A stretch of 64,000 bases of DNA from CAYYFX01 sp964571855. GTDB taxonomy: Bacteria; ARS69. Below the pieces are notes generated by a model. It saw nothing but the letters and a program-made list of their open reading frames with translations, searched no databases and was not told the origin of the DNA. The stretch lies in assembly GCA_964571855.1 (NCBI GenBank), contig CAZNDO010000002.1, positions 1-64,000 on the forward strand, written 5' to 3'. The position numbers were made by a program, and so were the translations under genes. This document shows, piece by piece, positions 9,150-19,208 of this stretch (position 1 is the first letter of the stretch; each line of letters opens with the position of its first letter).

Positions 9150-10079
9150 TTGCGGAGACTGCTCGCGTGGGTCGGGGTCGCCGGGCTCGCGGCGGGGGCG
9201 TCCTGCGCCCCGGGGCCGCGCCCGTTCGACGGGGCGCAGGCGTTCGCGCGCCTCGAGGAGCAGGTGGCCCTGGGGCCGCGCGTGCCGGGGACCGAGGGCC
9301 ATCGCCGCGGCGTGGAGTACCTGGAGGGCGTGCTCGGGCCGCTCGCGGCGCGCGTGACCCGGCACACGTTCGAGGGTACCTGCGCGGTGGACTCGAGCGA
9401 CGCCGTCTTCCACAACGTGATCGCGGTGTTCGCGCCGGACGCGCGGCGCCGGATCCTGTTCGGCGCGCACTGGGACACGCGCGTCTTCGCGGAGCGCGAT
9501 CCGGACCCGGCGAAGCGGACGCTGCCGGTCCCCGGCGCGAACGACGGCGCGAGCGGCGTCGCGGTCCTCCTGGAGGTGGCGCGCGCGCTGCACGCACGAC
9601 CGCCGACGGTCGGCGTGGACCTCGTGTTCTTCGACGGGGAAGACTGCGGCGTGGAGGGGGACGTGCGCTCGTGGGCGCTGGGATCGCAGCGCTTCGTGGC
9701 CGACCACCCCGCGTACCGGCCCGGGTACGCGGTCATCCTGGACATGGTGGGGCGGCGGGGCACGCGGATCCCGCGCGAGGCGAACAGCCTGGCCGGGGCG
9801 CCGGCGCTGGTGGAGGCGGTCTGGACCGTGGCCCGGGAGGAGGGCCTGTCCGTGCTGGCGGACTCCACCGGCACGCCGGTCATGGACGACCACATCCCGT
9901 TCCTGGCGGCCGGGATCCCCGCGGTGGACCTGATCGACCTGGCGGATCCGAACTGGCACACGGTGTCGGACCTTCCCGGCGGCTGCGCGCCGGAGTCCCT
10001 GGAGCAGGTGGGCCGGCTGGTGCTCGCCCTCATCGCGCGGGCGGAGGCCGCGGAGGGCGGCTCCGGGTTTCCGCCTTGA
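9150..10079 (+). CDS. M28-family zinc enzyme, glutaminyl-cyclase-like, probably a lipoprotein
   Basis: A 309-residue exported protein of the M28 metallopeptidase fold. The zinc and catalytic signature is complete: HWDTR, NDGASG, DGEDCG, LDMVG and DDHIPF in order. DGEDCG, the DDHIPF motif and the closing WHTVSD resemble glutaminyl-peptide cyclotransferases more than aminopeptidases, so it may convert N-terminal Gln of exported proteins to pyroglutamate. The N-terminus (RRLLAWVGVAGLAAGASC) looks like a signal peptide with a non-ideal lipobox. TTG at 9150 is preceded by GGGGGAGG and lies 14 bp after sprA, so the two are probably co-transcribed. Its stop codon is part of the next promoter's -35 box. 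An ordinary aminopeptidase role cannot be excluded. Confidence 0.75.
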   Translation: MRRLLAWVGVAGLAAGASCAPGPRPFDGAQAFARLEEQVALGPRVPGTEGHRRGVEYLEGVLGPLAARVTRHTFEGTCAVDSSDAVFHNVIAVFAPDARRRILFGAHWDTRVFAERDPDPAKRTLPVPGANDGASGVAVLLEVARALHARPPTVGVDLVFFDGEDCGVEGDVRSWALGSQRFVADHPAYRPGYAVILDMVGRRGTRIPREANSLAGAPALVEAVWTVAREEGLSVLADSTGTPVMDDHIPFLAAGIPAVDLIDLADPNWHTVSDLPGGCAPESLEQVGRLVLALIARAEAAEGGSGFPP

Positions 10080-10104
10080 CACGTCCCCTCCCGAGGCGCA
10101 CATT
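10076..10104 (+). promoter_or_regulatory. promoter of the rimP-nusA-infB operon
   Basis: TTGACA, whose TGA is the stop codon of the M28 gene, is spaced 17 bp from CACATT. The predicted start is at about 10111, directly at the foot of the following hairpin. Confidence 0.5.
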
Positions 10105-10110
10105 CCGGAC

Positions 10111-10142
10111 AGCCTGCGGGTCTCCCGGAGGCTTTCCTTTTG
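10111..10142 (+). terminator. intrinsic terminator or attenuator in the rimP-nusA leader
   Basis: AGCCT-G-CGGG, a TCT loop, then CCCG-G-AGGCT forms a 9-bp stem with one G-G mismatch, followed by the T-rich TTCCTTTT. It lies between the predicted operon promoter and rimP, so it would terminate transcripts within about 30 nt unless read through. It may also end sprA/M28 transcripts. Confidence 0.6.
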
Positions 10143-10233
10143 CCCGGAAGCCGTGCTCCCGCGGGGCCGGGGCTCCGGGGTCCGGCGCCCTGCGCGTCGG
10201 GGAACGGGAGGCCCCGGGAACGGGGGTCCTGCC

Positions 10234-10704
10234 GTGGAGGAACCGGAGATCTTCGCGCTCCTGGAGCCGCACGTGGGCGCCCAGGGGTTGGACCTCGTCG
10301 AGGTCGCGGTCTCCGGGGGTCGCCGCCGCGCGGTCGTGCGGCTCGTCGTCCACTCCGAAGCGGGCGTGACGCACGGGGACTGCGCGCGGGTGACGCGCGC
10401 GGCCGGGGCGGCGCTGGACGAGGCCGGCGCGTTCCCGGGCAGCTACGTGCTCGAGGTCTGGTCCCCGGGCACGGACCGCGTGCTCCGCGCCGCGCGGGAG
10501 TTCGACCTGTTCCGCGGGCGGCTCGTGCAGGTCGTGCTCGCGGACGAGGATGTGCCGCGCACGGGCCGCGCGGCGGGCACGCGGGGAGCGGAGTCGGTCG
10601 CGCTCGCGCGCGACGACGGCGGCGAGGACGTCCTGGCATGGGCGGCCGTCGCCAAGGCCCGATTGATCCCGGAGCCGCCCGAGACGGGCGCGCAAAGAGG
10701 GTAG
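10234..10704 (+). CDS. rimP: ribosome maturation factor RimP
   Basis: A 156-residue cytoplasmic protein needed for 30S subunit maturation. The N-terminal alpha/beta domain contains LDLVEVAVSG and a THGDCARVTRA helix. The conserved SPGTDRVLRAAREFDLFRG segment near residues 76-94 is the RimP signature, and the SH3-like C-terminal domain follows. GTG 10234 gives the usual family length (about 150) and has GGGGGT upstream; an earlier in-frame start at 10153 would add 27 Arg/Gly-rich residues and is less likely. It is the first gene of the nusA-infB operon, 4 bp before nusA. Confidence 0.88.
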   Translation: MEEPEIFALLEPHVGAQGLDLVEVAVSGGRRRAVVRLVVHSEAGVTHGDCARVTRAAGAALDEAGAFPGSYVLEVWSPGTDRVLRAAREFDLFRGRLVQVVLADEDVPRTGRAAGTRGAESVALARDDGGEDVLAWAAVAKARLIPEPPETGAQRG

Positions 10705-10708
10705 AGGC

Positions 10709-12298
10709 ATGCGCTACGAGATTCTCGAGGCTCTCGGCCAGATCGCGCGGGAGAAGAACGTCGACAAGGAGATGGTGATCCGCACGCTGGAGGCGGGCAT
10801 CGTGTCGGCGGCGCGCCGCCGGTACGGCGCGAACGCGGACATCCAGGTCAGTTTCGACGATTCGTCCGGCGGCATGCGCATCGAGTACGTGCGCCGCGTG
10901 GTGGAGGACCTGGAGGACGCCGAGCTCGAGATCGAGATCGACGACGCGCGCCTCGTGGACCCGGACGCGAAGGTGGGGGACGACCTGCGCGTGCAGCTCA
11001 CGCTGGAGGAGTTCGGCCGGAACGCCATCCAGGCCGCGAAGCAGGTGGTGGTGCAGCGCGTCCGCGAGGCGGAGCGCGAGAACGTCTACCAGAACTACCA
11101 CGACCGCGTGAGCGAGATCGTCACCGGCACGGTGCAGCAGGTGAACCGCGGCAACATCATCGTGAACCTGGGCCGCGCCGAGGCGCTGCTGCCCTGGCGG
11201 GAGCAGATCCGCCGCGAGCAGTACCGCCAGGGGGACACCGTGCGCGCCCTCATCATCGAGGTGCAGCGCAACGCGAAAGGTCCGCAGGTCATCCTGTCGC
11301 GCGCGTCCGGGGAGTTCCTGCGCAAGCTGTTCGAGCAGGAGGTCCCGGAGATCCTCGAGGGGATCGTGCGCATCAACGCGGTGGCGCGCGAGGCCGGCGG
11401 CCGCTCCAAGATCGCCGTGTCGTCGAACGAGCTGCGCGTGGATCCCGTGGGCGCGTGCGTGGGCATGAAGGGCTCGCGCGTGCAGGCCATCGTGCGGGAG
11501 CTGTCCGGCGAGCGCATCGACATCGTGCCGCATTCGGACGATCCCATCGCGTTCGTCACGAAGGCCCTCTCGCCGGCGAAGATCCTGCAGGTCGTCCCGG
11601 ACGACGCCACGAAGCGCATGAAGGTGATCGTGGCGGAGGACCAGCTGTCCCTCGCCATCGGCAAGAGCGGCCAGAACGCGCGCCTCGCCGCGAAGCTGAC
11701 CGGCTGGGAGATCGACCTCGTGTCCGAGGAGGAGTTCGCCATCTCCCGCGGGCAGGTGCCGCGCCGCGAGCACATCCCGGTGGAGAACATCGAGGGCATC
11801 GGGCCGAAGACCGCGGAGAACCTGGTGCAGGCCGGCTTCGAGTCGGTGCAGGACGTGGTGAAGGCCTCCATCGAGGACCTGATCAACGTGCCGGGCGTGG
11901 GCGACGTGACCGCGCAGAAGATCTACCTGGCCGCGGTGCAGCACCTCGAGAAGGTGGAGGCGGAGAAGGCGGCGGCGAAGGCCGCGGCCGCCGCGCCGCC
12001 GGCCGCGGCCGCGGTGGTCGCGCCCGCGCCCGAGGCGCCGGCGGAGGCCCCGGCCGCGGCGGATCCGGAGCCCGAGGACGAGCCGAAGCCCAAGGAGGCG
12101 CCGAAGGCGAAGGCTCCGGCGCCTCGTCCGGCCCCGGTGGCGCCGAAGCCCCGTCCGCCCGGCGCGTCCGGGGAGAACTACCTCGACGACATCGAGGCCA
12201 TGGAGTCGGAGCTCACGTCCGGGTGGGGCGATGACTCGCCCGAGGGCGAGACGGATGGGCAGACGGAGGGAACCGGGGAGACGCGCGACGCGGGCTGA
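10709..12298 (+). CDS. nusA: transcription termination/antitermination factor NusA
   Basis: A 529-residue RNA polymerase-associated factor that modulates pausing, termination and antitermination. Domains in order are the N-terminal RNAP-binding domain (1-125), S1 (about 130-200, with GTVQQVNRGNIIVNLGR), KH1 and KH2 (about 225-350, including GACVGMKGSRVQ and AIGKSGQNARLAAKL), then helix-hairpin-helix repeats (about 355-415, IEGIGPKTAENL and VPGVGDVTAQKI). The tail from about 420 is Ala/Pro/Glu-rich and ends in an acidic stretch. The position between rimP and ylxR is the usual one. Confidence 0.95.
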   Translation: MRYEILEALGQIAREKNVDKEMVIRTLEAGIVSAARRRYGANADIQVSFDDSSGGMRIEYVRRVVEDLEDAELEIEIDDARLVDPDAKVGDDLRVQLTLEEFGRNAIQAAKQVVVQRVREAERENVYQNYHDRVSEIVTGTVQQVNRGNIIVNLGRAEALLPWREQIRREQYRQGDTVRALIIEVQRNAKGPQVILSRASGEFLRKLFEQEVPEILEGIVRINAVAREAGGRSKIAVSSNELRVDPVGACVGMKGSRVQAIVRELSGERIDIVPHSDDPIAFVTKALSPAKILQVVPDDATKRMKVIVAEDQLSLAIGKSGQNARLAAKLTGWEIDLVSEEEFAISRGQVPRREHIPVENIEGIGPKTAENLVQAGFESVQDVVKASIEDLINVPGVGDVTAQKIYLAAVQHLEKVEAEKAAAKAAAAAPPAAAAVVAPAPEAPAEAPAAADPEPEDEPKPKEAPKAKAPAPRPAPVAPKPRPPGASGENYLDDIEAMESELTSGWGDDSPEGETDGQTEGTGETRDAG

Positions 12299-12308
12299 TG
12301 CCGCGGGG

Positions 12309-12602
12309 GTGCCGGCCGCGGTGGCCGGGCCGGTCCGCAGCTGCGTGGCGTGCCGGCGCCGCGCGCCGAAGCGCGACCTGCTTCGCTGGACGCCGGACGC
12401 GGGCGGCGTGCCGCACCCGGACCCGGCGGCGCGCGCCGGCGGGCGGGGCGCGTACGTGTGCCGGAGCGCGGCCTGCGTGGAACGTCTGGCGCGGCGCGCG
12501 GCCGGCGGGGGCGCGGCTGCGGAGGCGGTCCGGGCGGCCTTCCGGCTTGCGATCGGAGGGGGCCTCGTGGAGAATGTCCCGGGCGAATCGCATGAAAATT
12601 GA
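12309..12602 (+). CDS. ylxR: YlxR-family RNA-binding protein (DUF448)
   Basis: A small basic protein of the YlxR family found between nusA and infB in many bacteria; suggested roles include RNA or nucleoid binding. The signature VRSCVACRRRAPKRDLLR is near the N-terminus, followed by GGRGAYVCRSAACVERLARR with two further Cys. GTG 12309 places the signature about 9 residues in, as in relatives, and gives 97 residues. An alternative ATG at 12255 has a good GAGGG site but would overlap nusA by 44 bp. The end overlaps the next gene by 11 bp. Confidence 0.8.
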   Translation: MPAAVAGPVRSCVACRRRAPKRDLLRWTPDAGGVPHPDPAARAGGRGAYVCRSAACVERLARRAAGGGAAAEAVRAAFRLAIGGGLVENVPGESHEN

Positions 12603-12941
12603 GGAGATCCGCGGCCTCCTCGGTCTGGCCCGGCGCGCCGGCCGGCTCTGCGTGGGGTCGCGCGAGACCCGGATCGGGCTGCACCGGGGCGAGGTCCGGC
12701 TGGTGATCCTGGCGGGAGACGCCTCGCCGCGGGACCGGGAGCGGGTGCTCCGGGTCGCGGAGGAGGAGGACGTGCCGGCCCGGATCGCCGGGGACCGGGG
12801 GACGCTCGGCGCCGCCATCGGCAGGGACGCGGTGGCCGTGCTCGGGGTCCGGGACGCGGGAATGGCCGGAGGCCTGTTGGCCCGGCTCGACGGAAACGAG
12901 GGCGGGACCCGGAAGGCGGGCCGGCCCGGGGGGCAGAAGAG

Positions 12942-12945
<4 letters not shown>
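12592..12945 (+). CDS. L7Ae/YlxQ-like ribosomal-associated protein
   Basis: A 117-residue protein resembling the L7Ae/L30e/YlxQ (RplGA) family of kink-turn RNA binders. It begins KIEEIRGLLGLARRAGRLCVGSRE, matches the family helix that precedes the RNA-binding Gly, and continues with VRLVILAGDASPRDRERVL. The end is Gly/Arg/Lys-rich. ATG 12592 overlaps ylxR, and an alternative ATG lies 18 bp upstream at 12574. The stop overlaps the infB ATG (ATGA). The genomic position between ylxR and infB supports the assignment. Confidence 0.8.
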
Positions 12946-15236
<2,291 letters not shown>

Positions 15237-15254
15237 GCGCGCGCCGCCTCCCGC

Positions 15255-15536
15255 ATGCGCGTCGTCGCGCTCGAGGTGGACTTCCGGATCCCGGGCTCGG
15301 ACTCGCTGAAGGCGAAGCGGAAGATCGTGAAGAGCCTGAGGGACCGGATCCGCGCACGGTATCCCGTGGCGGTGGCGGAGACGGGGGACCAGGACCTCCA
15401 CGCCCGGGCGATGCTGGGCGTGGCGGCGGTCGGCGGCGAGGGCGGCATCCTCGAGCGGACCATCGACGAGATCCAGCGGATGCTCGAGTCCGACCCCCGG
15501 ATCGTGGTGGTCGAGGCGGTCCGCGAGAGCTGGTGA
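15255..15536 (+). CDS. DUF503 / YlxP-like protein
   Basis: A 93-residue protein of the DUF503 (YlxP) family, usually encoded between infB and rbfA and of poorly defined function, possibly linked to ribosome biogenesis. It shows the family layout: VVALEVDFRIPGSDSLKAKR at the start, VAVAETGDQDLHARAMLGVA in the middle, and a C-terminal helix-strand ending RIVVVEAVRESW. ATG 15255 lies 18 bp after infB. Confidence 0.85.
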   Translation: MRVVALEVDFRIPGSDSLKAKRKIVKSLRDRIRARYPVAVAETGDQDLHARAMLGVAAVGGEGGILERTIDEIQRMLESDPRIVVVEAVRESW

Positions 15537-15549
15537 AGGGGAGCGGACC

Positions 15550-15972
15550 GTGCGTCCCACGCGCAAGAGGAAGCTGGACGAGATCCTCCGCGAGGTCCTC
15601 GCGGACATCCTGCTGACGCGTTCGAACGACCCGCGGCTCGCGGCCGTCACCGTGACCGCCGTGCGGATCTCCCCCGAGCTGGACGTGGCGAAGGTGTTCG
15701 TGTCCGCGCTCGGGGACGATTCCCGCCGCGCGGACGCGATGGCGGCGCTGCGCCGCGCCGCGCCGTTCCTGCGCACGGAGCTGGCCCGCGCCACCGACCT
15801 CCGCCGCACGCCGGTGCTCCGATTCCACCTGGACGAGTCCATGGATCGCGGCCTGCGCATGGAGAGCGTGCTGAAGGACCTGGCCGACGAGCGCGCGGCG
15901 CGCGGGGCCGAGGACGGCGCGGACGGCGCCGCGAGCGACGCGCCCGCCGCGAAGGACGACCGGGATGCGTGA
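15550..15972 (+). CDS. rbfA: ribosome-binding factor A
   Basis: A 140-residue KH-like 30S maturation factor acting on the 16S 5' region. Family features are TRKRKLDEILREVLADIL, the central VTVTAVRISPELDVAKVFVS strand pair, and RRTPVLRFHLDESMDRGLRM. The C-terminus is an Ala/Asp-rich tail. GTG at 15550 is preceded by GGGGAGCGG. It overlaps the next gene by 8 bp. Confidence 0.92.
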   Translation: MRPTRKRKLDEILREVLADILLTRSNDPRLAAVTVTAVRISPELDVAKVFVSALGDDSRRADAMAALRRAAPFLRTELARATDLRRTPVLRFHLDESMDRGLRMESVLKDLADERAARGAEDGADGAASDAPAAKDDRDA

Positions 15973-16930
15973 GCTCGCGGAGCGCCTGGATCGCGCGCGG
16001 CGCCTCGCGATCCTGTCGCACCTGGATCCCGACGGCGACGCCGTGGGCTCCGCGCTGGGTCTGGCGTGGATGCTGCGCGCGCGCGGCAAGGACGTGCGCG
16101 TGGGCCTGCCGGGCGGCGTGCCCGCCCTGTACGCCTTCCTGCCGGGCGCGTCCGACGTGGCGGCCGCGGCGGACGCGCTCCCCGGCCCCTTCGACACGGT
16201 GGTCTGCGTGGACGCCACGTCCCCGTCGCGGCTCGGCGCGCTGGAGGCCGTCCTCGCCCGCGGCGCCGCGGTGCTGGACGTGGACCACCACGGGGACAAC
16301 GCGCGGTTCGGCGACCTCGCGTGGGTGGACCCCACGGCGTCCGCCACCGCGCTGATGCTGTGGGAGCTCGCCCGCGACGCCGGCTGGGCGGTGGGCCCGG
16401 AGGCGGCCGCGAACCTGTACGCGGGCATCCTCACGGACACCGGGCGGTTCACGTTCCCGAACACGGATGCGCGGACGTTCGCGGCGGCCGCGGCGCTCGT
16501 GGAGGCCGGCGCCTCGCCCGACGGCGTGGCCGGCCGCGTGTACGAGAGCCGCAGCGTCGCGTCGGTCCGCCTGCTCGCGGCGGCGCTCGGCACGCTGGAG
16601 TTCCGCGACGACGGCCGCGTCGCGTGCATCCACGTCACCCCGGGGATGCTCGCCGAGACCGGCGCCGCCGCGGAGGAGACCGACGGTCTGTCGAACTGGG
16701 CCCGCTCGATCGAGGGGGTCAAGGTGGGGCTCTTCCTGCGCGACACGGGGGAGGGCACGGTGAAGATCAGCTTCCGCTCGAATGGAGGAGTGGCGGTCGA
16801 TGTCCTGGCACGCCGGTTCGGAGGGGGCGGACACCCCGGCGCCGCGGGGGCCCGGGTTCCTGGCCCGCTCGAGGAAGCGAAGGAGGCCGTCCTCCGGGCG
16901 GTCCGCGAGCACCTCGGCCATCCCGTCTGA
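15965..16930 (+). CDS. nrnA: DHH/DHHA1 phosphoesterase, NrnA-like (oligoribonuclease / pAp phosphatase)
   Basis: A 321-residue cytoplasmic enzyme that probably degrades nano-RNA and/or pAp. The DHH domain has SHLDPDGDAVGS near residue 18, VCVDAT and DVDHHGDNARFG near 102, and the DHHA1 domain ends with the GGGGHPGAAGA glycine motif. It sits in the standard order rbfA-nrnA-truB. The 3' end overlaps the start of truB by about 131 bp if truB uses the ATG at 16800. Confidence 0.9.
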   Translation: MRELAERLDRARRLAILSHLDPDGDAVGSALGLAWMLRARGKDVRVGLPGGVPALYAFLPGASDVAAAADALPGPFDTVVCVDATSPSRLGALEAVLARGAAVLDVDHHGDNARFGDLAWVDPTASATALMLWELARDAGWAVGPEAAANLYAGILTDTGRFTFPNTDARTFAAAAALVEAGASPDGVAGRVYESRSVASVRLLAAALGTLEFRDDGRVACIHVTPGMLAETGAAAEETDGLSNWARSIEGVKVGLFLRDTGEGTVKISFRSNGGVAVDVLARRFGGGGHPGAAGARVPGPLEEAKEAVLRAVREHLGHPV

Positions 16931-17837
16931 GGCGCCGGGGGTCGTCGCGATCGACAAGCCCGCGGGCATGACGTCGCACGACGTCGTGGCCCGCGTGCGC
17001 CGTGTGCTCGGAGGCGCGAAGGTGGGGCACGCGGGCACGCTGGATCCCGACGCCACCGGCGTGCTCGTGCTGTGCGTGGGCAAGGCCACGAAGCTCTCCG
17101 CGTTCCTCATGGAGGGCACGAAGGTGTACGCGGGCGTGGGCCGGCTCGGCATCGCCACCGACACGCAGGACGCGTCCGGGCGCACGGTGCGCGAAGGTCC
17201 GGTCACGTGCACGGAGGCGGAGTTGCGCGCGGCGGCCGCGCACTTCGTGGGCCGCATCGAGCAGGTGCCGCCCATGTTCTCCGCGGTCAAGGTGGAGGGG
17301 AGGAAGCTGTACCAGCTGGCGCGCCGCGGCGTGGAGGTGGAGCGCGCGGCCCGCCCCGTCACCGTGCACGCGTTCGACATCGGGCGCGTGGACCTCCCGG
17401 ACTTCGAGTTCTCCCTGAGCTGCTCGAAGGGAACCTACGTCCGCACCGTGGTCCACGACCTGGGCGAGGCGCTCGGGTGCGGCGGCCATCTCGTGCGCCT
17501 CGCGCGCGAGGCCCAGGGCGGCTTCACGCGCGCGCAGGCGTTCCCGTTCGAGACGCTGGCGGCGCCGGATGCCGCCGCGTCGCTGCGCGCGGCCCTCGTC
17601 CACCCGGCGGACGCGTTCGCGGACCTGCCGGCGGTGGAGCTCGGCCGGACGACGCCCGCTCCCCGCACGGACGCCCTGCTTCCCGCGACGCCCGATGTCC
17701 CGGAAGGCGCCGGGCTCGTCCGGCTGACCGCGGGCGGCCGGCTCGCGGCGCTCGCGCGTCGCACGCCCGAGGGGCTTCGCGTCCTGCACGTGATGCCGGC
17801 GGGCGCTGCCTTCGGGCGGCCGGGGCGCACCGCGTGA
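16800..17837 (+). CDS. truB: tRNA pseudouridine-55 synthase TruB
   Basis: An enzyme that makes pseudouridine 55 in the tRNA T-loop. The conserved part begins at GVVAIDKPAGMTSHDVV, and the catalytic Asp is in HAGTLDPDATG (Asp82 from this start). KGTYVRTVVHDLGEAL and a C-terminal PUA-like region follow. ATG 16800 has GGAGGAG 9 bp upstream but gives a 47-residue extension (total 345) read from sequence encoding the nrnA glycine motif in another frame. No ATG, GTG or TTG lies closer to the conserved start. Either the overlap is real or a non-standard codon initiates. The end overlaps ribF (GTGA). Confidence 0.88.
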   Translation: MSWHAGSEGADTPAPRGPGFLARSRKRRRPSSGRSASTSAIPSEAPGVVAIDKPAGMTSHDVVARVRRVLGGAKVGHAGTLDPDATGVLVLCVGKATKLSAFLMEGTKVYAGVGRLGIATDTQDASGRTVREGPVTCTEAELRAAAAHFVGRIEQVPPMFSAVKVEGRKLYQLARRGVEVERAARPVTVHAFDIGRVDLPDFEFSLSCSKGTYVRTVVHDLGEALGCGGHLVRLAREAQGGFTRAQAFPFETLAAPDAAASLRAALVHPADAFADLPAVELGRTTPAPRTDALLPATPDVPEGAGLVRLTAGGRLAALARRTPEGLRVLHVMPAGAAFGRPGRTA

Positions 17838-18775
17838 TCGTCGCGCACCACGCCCGGGAGCTGGAGGCGCTGCGCGGCCCGGTGGCCGCCACGATCGGCG
17901 TGTTCGACGGCGTGCACCGCGGCCACCAGGCCGTGCTCGCCGCGCTGCGGGCCGCCGCCGCGGGGGACGAGCGCACGCTCGTGGTCACGCTGGATCCGCA
18001 CCCGCTGGAGGTCCTCCGCCCGGAGGCGGCCCCGCCGCTCCTGACCACGGCGGCGGAACGGTGCAGCCTGATCGCGGCCTTCGGCGGGCCGCCGGACGCG
18101 GTGCTCGTGCGCCGGTTCGACCGCTCCGTCGCTGGCCTCACCGCCGCCGAGTTCCTGCACGGCATCCTGCCGCCGACCGCGCGCCTCGCGCGCCTCGTGC
18201 TGGGGTACGACTTCCGCATGGGGCGGGACCGCTCCGGCGGCCCCGAGGAGCTGGCCGAGCTGGGGCGCCGCGAGGGCTTCGCGGTGCAACGCGTGGAGCC
18301 CTCCCGGGACGACGGCGCCCCCGTGTCGTCCTCCCGGATCCGGGCCCTGGTGGCGGAGGGGCGCGTCCGCGAGGCGGGCGAACTCCTGGGCCATCCTTAC
18401 CGGATCGAAGGCACGGTGGTCCCCGGCCGCGGGGTGGGCCGGACCCTCCACTTCCCGACCGCGAACGTCGATATCCCCGAGGGGCGCAAGCTCCTGCCGG
18501 CGTACGGGGTCTACGCCCTGCGCGTCACGGTGCCGGGGGAGGACGGGCCCCGGGACGCGGTCATGAACTTCGGCACGCGGCCCACGTTCGACGCCGGGAA
18601 GGCCCTGGAGGTCCATCTGCCGGGCTTCTCGGGGGATCTGCTGGGCCGGCGCCTGGCCCTGGACCTGGTGGAGCGGATCCGGGACGAGCAGCGCTTCCCG
18701 GGTCCGGAGGCCCTGGCCGCGGCCATCCGGGACGACGTGGACCGGGCCCGCAAGATCTTGCGGGGCGTGGAGTAA
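17834..18775 (+). CDS. ribF: bifunctional riboflavin kinase / FAD synthetase
   Basis: A 313-residue enzyme converting riboflavin to FMN and then FAD. The N-terminal nucleotidyltransferase domain has IGVFDGVHRGHQAVL, VTLDPHPLEVL, LGYDFRMGRDRSG and the SSSRIR motif. The C-terminal riboflavin kinase domain begins around residue 187 (GHPYRIEGTVVPGRGVGR, then FPTANVDIP). GTG 17834 overlaps the truB stop by 4 bp. It is the last gene of the operon before the rpsO promoter. Confidence 0.94.
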   Translation: MIVAHHARELEALRGPVAATIGVFDGVHRGHQAVLAALRAAAAGDERTLVVTLDPHPLEVLRPEAAPPLLTTAAERCSLIAAFGGPPDAVLVRRFDRSVAGLTAAEFLHGILPPTARLARLVLGYDFRMGRDRSGGPEELAELGRREGFAVQRVEPSRDDGAPVSSSRIRALVAEGRVREAGELLGHPYRIEGTVVPGRGVGRTLHFPTANVDIPEGRKLLPAYGVYALRVTVPGEDGPRDAVMNFGTRPTFDAGKALEVHLPGFSGDLLGRRLALDLVERIRDEQRFPGPEALAAAIRDDVDRARKILRGVE

Positions 18776-18803
18776 GGGGGCCGGAGGCCGGCGGTTTTGC
18801 GGC

Positions 18804-18832
18804 TTGTCGCCCGTCCGGGGGTCTGCTAGATT
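18804..18832 (+). promoter_or_regulatory. promoter of rpsO
   Basis: TTGTCG and TAGATT are separated by 17 bp, 29 bp after the ribF stop. The predicted leader is about 90 nt. Confidence 0.55.
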
Positions 18833-18839
18833 CCCCGGC

Positions 18840-18916
18840 TGTTCGTGGAACACGGGAGAAAACGCGAACGATCCGCTCGCGCGGGTCGCCGTCCGCCGCG
18901 GGGCGGACGCAAGGAG
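18840..18916 (+). promoter_or_regulatory. structured rpsO leader, candidate S15 autoregulatory site
   Basis: Two inverted repeats lie in the leader: GTTCG/CGAAC (18841-18845 with 18865-18869) and a 7-bp GTCCGCC/GGCGGAC hairpin with loop GCGG at 18891-18908. The latter ends two bases before the AAGGAG ribosome-binding site at 18911. S15 represses its own mRNA in many bacteria through unrelated leader folds, so this is a candidate. Confidence 0.4.
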
Positions 18917-18927
18917 CCCTGGAAGAC

Positions 18928-19197
18928 ATGACGCTGTCGAAGGAAGACAAGACCGGCATCATCGACCGGCATCGGCTCCACGAGTCCGACTCGGGGTCGC
19001 CGGAAGTGCAGATCGCGCTCCTGACGGAGCGGATCAACTACCTCACCGAGCACTTCAAGACCCACAAGAAGGACCACCACTCCCGCCGCGGGCTCCTGAA
19101 GCTCGTCGGTCGCCGGCGCCGCCTTCTCGACTATCTGAAGGCGAACAAGTCGGACCGGTACCGTTCCCTCATCAAGGAACTGGGTCTCCGGAAGTAG
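18928..19197 (+). CDS. rpsO: 30S ribosomal protein S15
   Basis: An 89-residue primary 16S-binding protein, full length. It contains the conserved DTGSPEVQIA-like segment (DSGSPEVQIALLTERI), LTEHFKTHKKDHHSRRGLLKLVGRRRRLLDYLK, and the end YRSLIKELGLRK. The AAGGAG at 18911-18916 and GGAAG nearer the start precede ATG 18928. It has its own promoter and a terminator downstream, followed by pnp in the common rpsO-pnp order. Confidence 0.97.
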   Translation: MTLSKEDKTGIIDRHRLHESDSGSPEVQIALLTERINYLTEHFKTHKKDHHSRRGLLKLVGRRRRLLDYLKANKSDRYRSLIKELGLRK

Positions 19198-19208
19198 CCC
19201 ACGCCGTC

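Noticed and set aside
4678..9597. A 1,639-codon minus-strand open frame opposite sprA
   Set aside because: Antisense to a well-supported gene; the translation is Arg/Val/His-rich without domains. Long shadow frames are expected at this GC content.
17834..18775. FMN riboswitch controlling ribF
   Set aside because: ribF is inside the operon with a 4-bp overlap to truB, leaving no leader. No riboswitch-like conserved blocks are seen upstream.
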